Positions 53,639 to 62,035 of a stretch of 64,000 bases of DNA are shown here, piece by piece. Position 1 is the first letter of the stretch; the number at the start of each line of letters is the position of its first letter. A program made the position numbers and the translations under genes. Under the pieces are notes generated by a model. It was not told the origin of the DNA. It ran no database searches and saw only the letters and a list, made by a program, of their open reading frames with translations. This stretch comes from CBDCDJ01 sp965215355 (GTDB lineage: Bacteria; Deinococcota; Deinococci; Deinococcales; Trueperaceae), in the NCBI GenBank assembly GCA_965215355.1, contig CBDCDJ010000007.1, positions 4,030,001-4,094,000 on the forward strand. The letters run 5' to 3'.

Positions 53639-55590
53639 GCTTTCGCCCCGACGGCTTCCGCCAAACCCGGCACGCCGTCAAGACCGCTCAAGACTTCGAG
53701 GCTCGAGCCCGCAAAATCCTCACCTACGGGTTCGAAACGGCCGCCCAAATGCTGAGTTAAAAACGCCTCGACGACCGCGTTGAAGGACAAGTTGTTCTCA
53801 GGCCGGGCGAAGCCGTGGCCCTCGTCGGGGTAGAGGACGTAAGTTACCGGGATGTCGTTGCTTTCCAGCGCCGCCACGACGCTGTCGGACTCGGCCCGCT
53901 TGACGCGCGGGTCGTTCGCGCCCTGGCCGATGAGGAGCGGCTTGGTGATGCGCTCGGCGTAGTGGACGGGCGAACGCTCTTTCAGCAGGGCCAGCCCCGT
54001 CTCGGTGCGAGGGTCGCCGACGCGGGCGGTGAGCATGGCGAGCATCGGTGTCCAGTAAGGTGGGATGGCGTTAAGCAAGGTCACGAGGTTCGACGGCCCC
54101 ACGATGTCCACCCCGGCCGCGAACACCTCCGGGGTGAAGGTGAGCCCCGCCAGTGCTGCGTAGCCGCCGTAAGAGCTGCCCATGATGGCGATGTCCTGTT
54201 GCGCCACCCCTTGTTCAACCGCCCAAGCGACCGCGTCCAGCAGGTCGTCGTGCATTTCCCGGCCCCAGGCCAGGTTGCCCGCGTTCACAAACGCCTTGCC
54301 GAAGCCGGTCGAGCCGCGAAAGTTGACGCTCAACACCGCGTAGCCGCGGTTCGCGAGCCACTGGTGGTAGGGGTTAAAGCCCCAACCGTCACGCCCCCAG
54401 GGACCGCCGTGAACGAGGAGCACCGTCGGCAGGGGTTTCTCGGGTTTGGGTTCGCCGCCCGGGTTGCTCCCCAGCGGCAGCGTGAGGTAACTGACCAGCT
54501 CGAGCCCGTCGCGCGCCTGAATCACGACCGGGTGCATCTTGGCGAGGGGGGCGTGCTCGAGGGCGGGTTTGTCATAAAACAAAAAGTGCGCCTCACGCTC
54601 CGGCCGCTCGTACAGGTGGTAACTCAGGGGGCCGTCGTCGGGTCGGTAGACGACAATCCACTTGTCGTCTGCAAGCGTGCGGTCGGTGATGTCGAAAACG
54701 CCGTCGGCGACGGTGCTCAGGTAAGCCAAATCCGCTTCGATGTCTGGGTCGAGCGCGACCCAGCGCTTTTTCTCATAGTCCACGGCGGCGGCCTGGATTT
54801 TCCTGGTGCGCGGGTGCCACAACACGTCACCGAGGTCGACGCGGTCGTCCGCAAGCAGCACCTCCGAAACGCCCTGCGCCAGGTCGACGCCCAGCAGCGC
54901 CGCCGTGTCGCGCCCGCGGCTGTCGGCCATGTACAACAGGTCGCCCTGCACCCCAATAGGCGCGGTCGTCAGCTGGTCCTCCATCACGACCGAGGTGTAG
55001 CTCGCCCAGGTATCGGTTTCGGTGCGCCGAAAGATGTCCGAGCCGCCGTCCCTGGTCATCCGCACGCCGAAGCGCACCCGAAAAGCGTCGTCGGTCATGA
55101 ATTCCAAAAAACCCTCATCGTTTTGCAACACGCGCTCCCGTTCGCCCGTGCGCAAACTGACGCGGTAGAGGTCGTGGGCGGAAGGGTCGCGGTCGTTCAG
55201 GCCGACCAAAACCTCTCCCGGAAACTCGGGGCTGAGGTGCTGGACTTGCGCTTGCACGTTTTCCAAGGGCGTCAGGTCGAGCGTTTCGCCGCTGGGCAAG
55301 TGAACCCGGTAGAGGTGCCAGTTTTCGTCGCCGCCCTCGTCCTGAAGGTAAAGAACGTCCTCGCCCGTGTAAGCCCAAAGGTGCTGGCGAATACCGCGCC
55401 CTGCGTCACGGGTCACGGGCCGCGCCGCGGCGGGGTCGTCAACCGGCCCCACCCACAGGTTCAGCACCCCGTCCAGCGGTGCCAAAAAACTGAGCTTGCC
55501 GCTCGTCGGGCTGAGCCGCGCCTGCGTTTTTTCGGGGTTGCCGAACAGCAGCTTGCGCGGGATGAGAGGTGTAGCGAAAGCGTGAGTCAT
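53635..55590 (-). CDS. S9-family prolyl oligopeptidase-like serine peptidase
   Basis: The protein has 651 residues. An N-terminal beta-propeller (about 20-370) contains repeated blade segments (YLQDEGGDENWHLYRVHLPS, DLLYMADSRGRDTAALLGVD). The C-terminal alpha/beta hydrolase has the oxyanion region LLVHGGPWGRDGWGFNPYHQ, nucleophile IMGSSYGGYAALAGL, LLIGQGANDPRVKRAESDSV with the catalytic Asp, and YPDEGHGFARPEN with the catalytic His. It cleaves peptides, usually in the cytoplasm; no signal peptide is seen. Its stop overlaps the start of the channel gene (GTGA), so the two are cotranscribed; a functional link is not obvious. Confidence 0.9.
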   Translation of the reverse strand: MTHAFATPLIPRKLLFGNPEKTQARLSPTSGKLSFLAPLDGVLNLWVGPVDDPAAARPVTRDAGRGIRQHLWAYTGEDVLYLQDEGGDENWHLYRVHLPSGETLDLTPLENVQAQVQHLSPEFPGEVLVGLNDRDPSAHDLYRVSLRTGERERVLQNDEGFLEFMTDDAFRVRFGVRMTRDGGSDIFRRTETDTWASYTSVVMEDQLTTAPIGVQGDLLYMADSRGRDTAALLGVDLAQGVSEVLLADDRVDLGDVLWHPRTRKIQAAAVDYEKKRWVALDPDIEADLAYLSTVADGVFDITDRTLADDKWIVVYRPDDGPLSYHLYERPEREAHFLFYDKPALEHAPLAKMHPVVIQARDGLELVSYLTLPLGSNPGGEPKPEKPLPTVLLVHGGPWGRDGWGFNPYHQWLANRGYAVLSVNFRGSTGFGKAFVNAGNLAWGREMHDDLLDAVAWAVEQGVAQQDIAIMGSSYGGYAALAGLTFTPEVFAAGVDIVGPSNLVTLLNAIPPYWTPMLAMLTARVGDPRTETGLALLKERSPVHYAERITKPLLIGQGANDPRVKRAESDSVVAALESNDIPVTYVLYPDEGHGFARPENNLSFNAVVEAFLTQHLGGRFEPVGEDFAGSSLEVLSGLDGVPGLAEAVGAKA

Positions 55591-55790
55591 AGGGCATGAT
55601 AAACCAAGCGGGACGGGAAAAAAGGCAAATAAAAAAGGGCGGAGAGGGTTGACTGTGTCCTGAATGTCAGTTAACCTTCGTGGCTCAGTGTTGTGCAGCA
55701 GACGCGCGCGTCTGTTGCAGAAGGATTATAGCCATCCAACAGACCCTCATGGACATCGTTTAGACTCCGAAAGCGAATTTACTCGCACGT
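55591..55790. other. Intergenic segment, nothing recognised
   Basis: Between the S9 peptidase and the broken DUF2268 gene there are 200 bases. A weak inverted repeat around CAGACGCGCGCGTCTG (55699-55714) is the only visible structure. Confidence 0.3.
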
Positions 55791-56753
55791 TCAAAGCTGT
55801 AAGTGCGTGACCGCCACGCCCCCAAACGGCGGCACCCCCATCCCGGCGTGTCCCTGCGCCGCGACCACCTCGTCGCCATAGAGGTGTGCAGCGATTCTTG
55901 CAGGGTTCGTTTCATTCCCATGCTCTCGAGAGACCGCTTGTGTGTACGCGCGCTCCTCTTCGTCGAGCGTTCGCGCTTCGGGAACGCTTCTAATGCTCGA
56001 GCCGTCCCCACCATAGATATTCGCCCGGAGGTCGTCGTAGGTCTCCACCCCGCAGAGTTCGGCAGCGTGGGCTAGAGCCGCGCACCAATCGTCCGGGGCG
56101 CTAAAGGCCAAGAACTAGGGAGTAAGGAGACTTGGGAAGCACCCTTTAACCAGCTCGGTCGCGCGCCCCTCGAGCCTCAGCATGTCCCTTAGCGTCATGA
56201 CCTCGCTTTCGCCTGCCGTGCCCGCATACATGAGCGCGCGAGTTATCGCCGCGCCTAAACGAGCCAAGTTCCCCTCGCTCGGCCAGAGCTGAATGAGTAA
56301 AGAGCCGGGCACGCCCGCGAACACGCTGAGCCCGTGGCTGCGGAGCATCAGCGCGCGGTTGGCGGGGTCGGCGGGCAGGAGAAAGACGTTCAGCTCAACG
56401 TCGGGCGCCTGTGAATGCCTAGCGGCGGCCTCGAGCCCCTCACGAATCTGCCCTAAGACCACTTTGTCTCGAAACTGCCCGAACGTCCATTGCGACGCCT
56501 CCACGCGCCTCGAGGGGTTGAAGAGCCCCCAGCCCTGCTGCGCGGCGACCACGTTGTAACCGTCTACCGCGCCCGCCTGCATGACCCGAAAGAGTGTGGT
56601 GCGCTGGGCGCGGGCGGCGAGCTTGAACGGCTGAAAGACGCTCCCCTCGCCGTAGAGCACCGGGCGCGAGCGCTCGAGCCGTTCCTTAGGGGAACTAGGC
56701 TCGCAGAAAAGGGACGCGAGCAAACTCACGGTGTCGTGTATGACGATGTTCAT
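55791..56753 (-). pseudogene. Decayed DUF2268 protease paralogue
   Basis: Two frames, 56115-56753 (MNIVIHDTVSLLASLFCEPS onward) and 55791-56114, are one gene split by an in-frame TAG at 56115-56117; the codon frame continues after it (FLAFSAPDDWCAALAHAAEL). The parts look like the two halves of one DUF2268 protein: VFAGVPGSLLIQLWPSEGNL and LRDMLRLEGRATELVKGCFP in the first, LYGDEVVAAQGHAGMGVPPF in the second. In the intact neighbour the zinc site is HEIHH; here the matching place reads AAITRALMYAG, so the histidines are lost. The C-terminus stops about 30 residues early. Its ATG overlaps the stop of the intact gene. Confidence 0.72.
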
Positions 56754-57640
56754 GCCCTAAAGTAACCCGACGCTGCGACAATCTCTTGCCAGGGGACGTA
56801 GGTCGCCTCCGCGGCACTATGCCCGGTACGCTTTAAGTAAGCCTGCACAAGTTCAAAGCCGAGGGTGTAGCCCGCGTAGTCAGGGACGTTCTGTTTGGGG
56901 TAGTGAAACCGCTCGGCAGCCCAGTCGCCGAAGATGAAGCCGCGCACCACGTCGAAATCGCTCTCTTCCAAGGCTTCCTCAAAGCGAGGCTTGACCCCTT
57001 CGATTTGTTCCGCGGATAGTGCATCGCTGTAGGGTCCAACTAGCGATTCGTCCCCCACGATTTCTAAGCCGAACGATTCCGCCAGACCTTCGGCGACGAG
57101 GTACTTGCCCAAGGTCAAGTCGGGCATAAACGGCTCGAACGCAAAGCGGACGATGTGATGGATTTCGTGCGCGCTCGCCACCGGCAAGCGCGGCGTGCCG
57201 ACAGGATTGGGATAAGCCATCACCAGCGCCGCGCCGGGCTGCTGGGCTCCGGTATAGGCACCATACTCGAGGTCCAGGTGCCGCAAGCTGCCGAGCACGA
57301 GGGTGAAGGAAATGGGCTCGAGCCCAAGCCCGTGAGCACCGGGGCTGAGGGTCTCGAGCGCCCTTTCAGCAGCCCCGACACACGCTTGCCACGTCCCCGC
57401 CTTTTCGAACGCGCGGATGGCCTCGAGTCCTCCCTCACAATCTTCTTCGGGGGTGTAGAAGCCCATCATCGTCGCGGCGCTCAGGGCGGGGTTCGCGTTC
57501 CTATCTCCTGGGGGAAAGTATGCTAAGAACGGTTTCCAAAAGCGTTCCAAGGGAGTCATGACCTCCCCTATAAAAACATCGGTCGAGCAGGTCGCCAGGG
57601 CCTCGCGCTGGGCGGCCAGGGTATCTATCGGTTGCAGCAT
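56750..57640 (-). CDS. DUF2268 putative Zn-dependent protease
   Basis: The protein has 296 residues. The zinc motif is LPVASAHEIHHIVRFAFEPF (HEIHH at about 157-161) and the third ligand is in KYLVAEGLAESFGLEIVGDE. The C-terminal block DVVRGFIFGDWAAERFHYPK and PDYAGYTLGFELVQAYLKRT matches the family. DUF2268 proteins are predicted to be metalloproteases; activity has not been shown to my knowledge. It is divergent from the MerR gene, which could regulate it, and is followed by a decayed copy, so a tandem duplication is likely. Confidence 0.85.
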   Translation of the reverse strand: MLQPIDTLAAQREALATCSTDVFIGEVMTPLERFWKPFLAYFPPGDRNANPALSAATMMGFYTPEEDCEGGLEAIRAFEKAGTWQACVGAAERALETLSPGAHGLGLEPISFTLVLGSLRHLDLEYGAYTGAQQPGAALVMAYPNPVGTPRLPVASAHEIHHIVRFAFEPFMPDLTLGKYLVAEGLAESFGLEIVGDESLVGPYSDALSAEQIEGVKPRFEEALEESDFDVVRGFIFGDWAAERFHYPKQNVPDYAGYTLGFELVQAYLKRTGHSAAEATYVPWQEIVAASGYFRA

Positions 57641-57720
57641 CGTTTACCTCCGTCGTCTTTGAGGGCTTGGTGCAGTTCAGGAGTGTAAGTCACACGTCGC
57701 CTTCAAAACGAGCTTAGACC

Positions 57721-57738
57721 CTACAACCGTTGTAGAGT
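57721..57738 (+). promoter_or_regulatory. Palindrome overlapping the MerR-gene promoter
   Basis: CTACAAC-C-GTTGTAG (57721-57735) is a perfect 7-1-7 dyad and overlaps TAGAGT (57733-57738), which lies 8 nt before the ATG at 57747. A regulator, perhaps the MerR protein itself, could bind here and control this gene and the divergent DUF2268 gene. Confidence 0.55.
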
Positions 57739-57746
57739 CAAGACCC

Positions 57747-58718
57747 ATGCACCCGCCTACGCTCTACTCGATCGGTGAGGTCGCCGCCCAGGCGGACGTG
57801 AGCGTGCAAACCCTGCGTCACTACCACAAACTCGGTTTGCTCGAGCCGAGCGCCGTCTCGGATGCGGGCTATCGCCGTTACTCCGAGTACGATTGCGCGC
57901 GCCTCAAGCTGATTCGCACCTTGCGGAGCGTCGGCTTCGACCTAAAAACCGTCGCGCGACTGCTCGAGGGTCGCTCAAATGCCAGAGACGTGCTGCGCCT
58001 CCAGGTCGCCGTTTTGGGGTCGGAAATAGAGGCGCTGAAACGGCAACAGGTCGTTCTGAACGCCGTCGCCCGGAGCGAAGTGGGCGAGGCGGACCTGTTG
58101 GCAAAGTTGACCCGACTCAAGGTGTTGGCGCAGCTCGACAAATTAGAGCGCGAAGCCTTTTTGGCTCGGCACTTGGGCGGGGCGCGGGGCAAAACGCCCC
58201 AAAGCGAAGAGATTTGGCGAGCCGCCGTTTTAGATTTACCCCAAACGATGACCGAACAGCAGCTCGAGGTTTGGCTCGAGCTCGCAGAGTTGGCGGCCGA
58301 TGGAGGCTTTCAGGCGTTGCTCACGCGTCAAGGGGAGCCTTTTGAAGCGTTGGACCCCGAAAGCACTCTCGAGTGGCATGGGCTTTTGGGCCAGGTCACC
58401 GTCCGAGCGACCGAGGCTGTCAAGACGGGTTTGGACGCGCGGAGCGAAACCGCTCGGGCCATTTTGAACGACTGGACCGGCGGGCTTGCCCGGATACTCG
58501 GCCGGGAAGAGGACCGCGCCTTTCGGCAGTGGATGCTCGACCACTTCAGCTCGACCCACGACCCCCGTATCCAGCGGTACTGGCAACTGGTCGCCGAACT
58601 CAAAGACCTCCCCTTTTCGCCCGAACGTGCTGGGGCATTTGGCTGGTTGCTCGAGGGCTTGCAGGACAAATCGGGCGAGGTCGCGTCGGTCACTCCCGGA
58701 GAACCTGCCTACAGGTGA
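57747..58718 (+). CDS. MerR-family regulator with large C-terminal domain
   Basis: The protein has 323 residues. The N-terminal winged helix is YSIGEVAAQADVSVQTLRHY, then HKLGLLEPSAVSDAGYRRYS, and DLKTVARLLEGR; a coiled coil (about 80-115) follows as usual. The C-terminal 200 residues are an all-helical domain without a metal-binding cysteine pattern (WRAAVLDLPQTMTEQQLEVW, RQWMLDHFSSTHDPRIQRYW) and may bind an organic ligand, as TipA-like regulators do. The start is preceded by a palindrome that overlaps the promoter, which fits autoregulation. Confidence 0.88.
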   Translation: MHPPTLYSIGEVAAQADVSVQTLRHYHKLGLLEPSAVSDAGYRRYSEYDCARLKLIRTLRSVGFDLKTVARLLEGRSNARDVLRLQVAVLGSEIEALKRQQVVLNAVARSEVGEADLLAKLTRLKVLAQLDKLEREAFLARHLGGARGKTPQSEEIWRAAVLDLPQTMTEQQLEVWLELAELAADGGFQALLTRQGEPFEALDPESTLEWHGLLGQVTVRATEAVKTGLDARSETARAILNDWTGGLARILGREEDRAFRQWMLDHFSSTHDPRIQRYWQLVAELKDLPFSPERAGAFGWLLEGLQDKSGEVASVTPGEPAYR

Positions 58719-58889
58719 CTCCTGCAACGGAATCGTCTGCGTGGGGTGAGGAATGCCGCAGCCGGGGCCACTCAACTCTTTACACCTAACAATTTGCACT
58801 TGTCAAGAGCAAAAAACCGCACTTAGCTTTTCGTTTTTAGGCATAGTGACGAAGACGTGAAGGAGCAGGTGTGAGTTTTTGACGACTAC
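58719..58889. other. Boundary segment before the Wadjet operon
   Basis: These bases hold no recognised gene. A+T content rises from about 58775 on. It probably holds the operon promoter, but no clear pair of boxes is visible. Confidence 0.3.
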
Positions 58890-59129
58890 TTGGAGAAAGC
58901 GCCAAAAGCGAGTGGAGAAGAAGTGCAGGCATTTTTGGAGGCTCGAGAGGATGTGGAAGCTAATGTAGATAGCGAGGTGGTAAAGCAGCTTCAAAAACGC
59001 CTGCAGGAAAAGGGGCGTCAGGAGCTTTCAGAAATATTTTTGCGACCAGCTTTGTGCAAAGCAATTCTTCACAAGGATGTCCAAGAAGATAGGGATATCA
59101 TGTGCCATGCACGACCAGGTTCAATTTAA
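58890..59129 (+). CDS. Possible small charged protein before jetA
   Basis: An open frame of 79 codons starts at TTG 58890. The protein (EKAPKASGEEVQAFLEARED, VVKQLQKRLQEKGRQELSEI) is helical and highly charged. It overlaps the jetA start by 23 nt. I do not recognise it. It could be a small gene, or the remains of a protein whose first part is lost, as an in-frame stop lies just upstream of GTTTTTGACGAC. Confidence 0.35.
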   Translation: MEKAPKASGEEVQAFLEAREDVEANVDSEVVKQLQKRLQEKGRQELSEIFLRPALCKAILHKDVQEDRDIMCHARPGSI

Positions 59130-60567
59130 CCTCGAGCATTCAGCCAGCATCAAACTGTTGCGCAGCGACAACGCCGCTCTGATTGTGAGCTTTTTGCAGC
59201 AGGCGTTTAAAGCGCAGCATCGCACCTCTGTCGGCTATAAAGAACTGCTAGAAGCGCTCGAGCAAACCCTCGACACCCTTCACGAAACGCAGCCCGAACT
59301 TTACCTCAACAGCGCCAAGAATTATCTCACCATCTGGTGCGACGACGAACACCGTTTTCTAGCGCGACGCTACCTCGCGGACGATGAGCCCATCTTCGAA
59401 CTCACCCCCGCTACCGAGAAGGTCTTAAACTGGCTGGATGACTTGAACCGGCGCGAGTTTGTTGGCACCGAGTCGCGTTTCTTGCGTATTTTCGATTTGC
59501 TTGACGAAATCAGGGTGCAAAGCAGCGCCGACCCTGAGACCCGCTTGAGCTACTTAAAAAAACGAAAGGCCGAGCTTCAAGAAGAAATCGACCGTATCGA
59601 AGCTTCGGGCGTGGTGAGCCGCTACAACCCGACCCAGCTTAAGGAACGTTTTGCCGAAGCCCAGCAACTCGCCCGGCAATTATTAGCGGATTTTAAAGAA
59701 ATCGAAGAGAACTTTCGGGGGATTGCTCGCAGCGTGCAGGCGAAGCAGTTGGAGGCCCACGCGGTCAAAGGTGCCGTTTTGAGAAGTGTCCTCGATGCCG
59801 ACGCCGAACTAAAGAAGTCGGACCAAGGGCGCAGTTTTTACGCCTTCTGGCAGTTTCTCATCTCACCTCAAAAACAAGAAGAATTGCGGCAACTCGTCGA
59901 GAGCGTCCACGTTCTACCCGAACTGAGCGAACTCGCTGGGCATCAAGAGACACTAAGTCGCATAAAGGAACACCTGCTGACAGCGAGCAGCTCGATTATC
60001 CAGTCGAATCAGCGCTTAGCAGAGCAGTTGCGCAGGCTGCTCGATGAACAGAACATCGCAGAAAACAAACGTGTCTTAGCGCTCGTCGCCGATATCAAAA
60101 AGCTTGCCGTACAGCACGAAGATGACGGGGAGGACTTTATCAGCCTCGAGACCCGCCCCAACATTCAACTGGTCATGGAGCGCCCTTTGTGGGAGGCGAG
60201 CGACACGCCGAGCTTCGAGCCGCAAGCCTTAAGCCTGGGCGGCGAAGATGTTTCGGCGGTGAATACCGACGCCCTTTACAGGGGCGTCTACGTCGACAAA
60301 CGCGTCCTGGCTAAGCGTATTGAGGCGGAGTTGAGCAAGCGTCCGGAGGTCGGTCTGGCTGAACTGCTTAAGCGCTATCCCGCCGAACAGGGTCTATCGG
60401 AAATCATCGCTTACCTCAGCATCGCCTCGCAGCACGAGCAGCACCGGATTAACGATACCTTTTATGAAACGGTCACACTCATTGGGTCGGATGGACAAAC
60501 GATCGAACTGGTCGTGCCGCAGGTTGTCTTTAGAAGGACGGTAAAAGGATTGAAGGTTAAAGGTTGA
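59107..60567 (+). CDS. jetA: Wadjet protein JetA (DUF3375)
   Basis: From the ATG at 59107 the protein has 486 residues (MHDQVQFNLEHSASIKLLRS), the usual N-terminus of DUF3375; a start at 59077 would add ten. HRTSVGYKELLEALEQTLDT, LTIWCDDEHRFLARRYLADD and FVGTESRFLRIFDLLDEI are conserved parts, and helices around 150-330 form the coiled coil. JetA is the kleisin-type, MukF-like subunit of the Wadjet complex, which recognises and removes closed circular plasmids. It is followed by jetB after 70 nt. Confidence 0.92.
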   Translation: MHDQVQFNLEHSASIKLLRSDNAALIVSFLQQAFKAQHRTSVGYKELLEALEQTLDTLHETQPELYLNSAKNYLTIWCDDEHRFLARRYLADDEPIFELTPATEKVLNWLDDLNRREFVGTESRFLRIFDLLDEIRVQSSADPETRLSYLKKRKAELQEEIDRIEASGVVSRYNPTQLKERFAEAQQLARQLLADFKEIEENFRGIARSVQAKQLEAHAVKGAVLRSVLDADAELKKSDQGRSFYAFWQFLISPQKQEELRQLVESVHVLPELSELAGHQETLSRIKEHLLTASSSIIQSNQRLAEQLRRLLDEQNIAENKRVLALVADIKKLAVQHEDDGEDFISLETRPNIQLVMERPLWEASDTPSFEPQALSLGGEDVSAVNTDALYRGVYVDKRVLAKRIEAELSKRPEVGLAELLKRYPAEQGLSEIIAYLSIASQHEQHRINDTFYETVTLIGSDGQTIELVVPQVVFRRTVKGLKVKG

Positions 60568-60637
60568 GTTTGTAGGGGAGCCGAATAGCGAAAAAGACCT
60601 CCTCCGCCCACCGGCTTCCAGTTTATGATTACCCCTA

Positions 60638-61219
60638 ATGCTCAACCGAGACAAACAAACGCCCTACGCGGCGGTTATCATCAAGCTTCTGCAGGGAACG
60701 CTCGAGGCGGACGACGGTTACTGGAGCACACTACTCGACTACCGTAGTGCCGTTGAGGAGCATTTTGAAAGTCTCGGCTTAGCGCTGCATCTCGACGAGG
60801 TCGAAGGCTACGCTTACCTTACCCAACCCGACCCAGGGGATGATGAGGTTGGTGACAGCGAGCCCTTACCCAGACTGGTGCGCCGCCAAAAACTGAGCTA
60901 CGGGGCGACCCTGCTCTGCGTGTTGTTGCGCGAGCGCCTGCTTCAGTTCGACCAGCGCGACTTAGCCTCGAGCCGGGCCGTCATCTCAAAAAGCGAGATT
61001 CAGGAGATGATGGGACTCTTCTTAGAGACGCCCACGGATGAGTTGAAACTGTTTAGAAGTGTGGACGGCCACATTCGGCAGGTGCTCGAGCTAGGCTTTT
61101 TAAAGAAGCTCTCGACCGAGGAAGACATGTTCGAAATTCGCCGCATTATCAAAGCGAAACTTTCGGCGGATGCGCTAGCCGACGTCAAGGCAAAGTTGGA
61201 AGCCCATGTCGATGAATAG
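60638..61219 (+). CDS. jetB: Wadjet protein JetB (DUF4194)
   Basis: The 193-residue protein has the DUF4194 pattern: YAAVIIKLLQGTLEADDGYW, FESLGLALHLDEVEGYAYLT and LVRRQKLSYGATLLCVLLRE, then ISKSEIQEMMGLFLETPTDE and VLELGFLKKLSTEEDMFEIR. JetB is the MukE-like winged-helix subunit that joins JetA and the JetC ATPase. Its end overlaps the jetC start by 14 nt. It seems intact. Confidence 0.92.
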   Translation: MLNRDKQTPYAAVIIKLLQGTLEADDGYWSTLLDYRSAVEEHFESLGLALHLDEVEGYAYLTQPDPGDDEVGDSEPLPRLVRRQKLSYGATLLCVLLRERLLQFDQRDLASSRAVISKSEIQEMMGLFLETPTDELKLFRSVDGHIRQVLELGFLKKLSTEEDMFEIRRIIKAKLSADALADVKAKLEAHVDE

Positions 61220-61868
61220 ACTCGAGTTCGAAACGGACAATAGTGAAGCGGGCTACCGCTTGAGACGGCTCGAGGTGTACAACTGGGGCACCTTTAACTG
61301 CAAGGTCTGGGCGGTAGCGCCCTGTGGTCACACTTCGCTGCTCACGGGGGCCAACGGCTCGGGCAAGTCGACCCTGGTCGACGCGCTATTGACCCTGCTG
61401 GTACCCAACCAAAAACGCAGCTACAACCAGGCGTCGGGCGCGGGCAAACGCGAGCGCGACGAAAAGAGCTATGTCCAGGGTGCTTTTGGCAAACTCAAAG
61501 ATGAAGCAGCTTACGGCGCACAAACACAATACCTGCGTAAAGAAGGCGACTACACGGTGCTACTGGCACAGTTTGCCAATCAAGGCTTGCAGCAAATCGT
61601 CAGCCTGGCCCAAGTTTTGTGGCTGCAAAACCGCAAGGTCGAAAAGTTTTTTGTGGTGGCCGAGCAGGCCTTGTCCATCGCGGGGGATTTTGCCGATATC
61701 GCCACCATTCCCGACCTCAAGAAAAGAGTGGCTTCTGAACAAGTCAACGTCTTTGACAACTTTAGCGACTACAGCAAACAGTTTCGCAAGGTCTTCGGAC
61801 TGCGCTCCGAAAAAGCGCTCGACCTCTTTAACCAGACCGGCTTTGCACAAAAAGCCCACAAAAAGTAG
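61206..61868 (+). pseudogene. jetC: Wadjet ATPase JetC, truncated after about 215 residues
   Basis: The ATG at 61206 (or 61212) opens a 220-codon frame. It has the N-terminal ATPase part: YRLRRLEVYNWGTFNCKVWA, Walker A TGANGSGKSTLVDALLTLLV (about 48-67), then QNRKVEKFFVVAEQALSIAG and FGLRSEKALDLFNQTG. JetC proteins are SMC/MukB-like with about 1100 residues, with long coiled coils and a C-terminal half with Walker B. All of that is missing. The end, GFAQKAHKK, is encoded by the first copies of a CACAAAAAG repeat, so the gene is cut at about 61842. jetD, the nuclease gene, is not seen before the window ends. Confidence 0.88.
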
Positions 61869-61904
61869 CCCCTGCACAAAAAGTCAGGGGTTTGCACAAA
61901 AAGT
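61842..61904 (+). repeat. CACAAAAAG repeat cluster at the jetC break
   Basis: TTTGCACAAAAAG (61842-61854), CACAAAAAGT (61857-61866), TGCACAAAAAGT (61873-61884) and TTTGCACAAAAAGT (61891-61904) follow in one strand. The third is the loop of a perfect hairpin, CCCCTG (61869-61874) and CAGGGG (61885-61890). They are likely the terminal sequence of the element inserted in jetC, or sites for its protein. Confidence 0.75.
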
Positions 61905-61940
61905 TTCGAGATAACAGTCCTACTTTACGGAAATAATATC

Positions 61941-62000
61941 TTGACTTCGTCTTAGCTTGTGGTAGTGATTTAGCGCTTGTCCTAGCTTATGGTAGTTGAT
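61941..62000 (+). promoter_or_regulatory. Promoter and direct repeats before the zinc-ribbon gene
   Basis: TTGACT (61941-61946), 16 bp, TAGTGA (61963-61968) is a moderate promoter match. CTTAGCTTGTGGTAGTGAT (61951-61969) is repeated as CCTAGCTTATGGTAGTTGAT (61981-62000), 30 bp further on. The first repeat overlaps the promoter, so a protein bound there could repress it. Confidence 0.45.
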
Positions 62001-62008
62001 ATATAGAG

Positions 62009-62035
62009 ATGATTGAACTATGTTAGTTCAATCAT
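62009..62035. repeat. Perfect inverted repeat at the zinc-ribbon gene start
   Basis: ATGATTGAACT (62009-62019) and AGTTCAATCAT (62025-62035) form an 11-bp stem with the loop ATGTT. It lies directly over the possible starts of the gene (TTG 62013 and ATG 62034) and could hide the start in RNA or be a binding site in DNA. Confidence 0.8.

Noticed and set aside
61869..62012. Continuation of jetC in another frame after 61868
   Set aside because: None of the frames gives coiled-coil or SMC-like sequence; the bases are A+T-rich, repeated and non-coding, so a simple frameshift does not explain the truncation.
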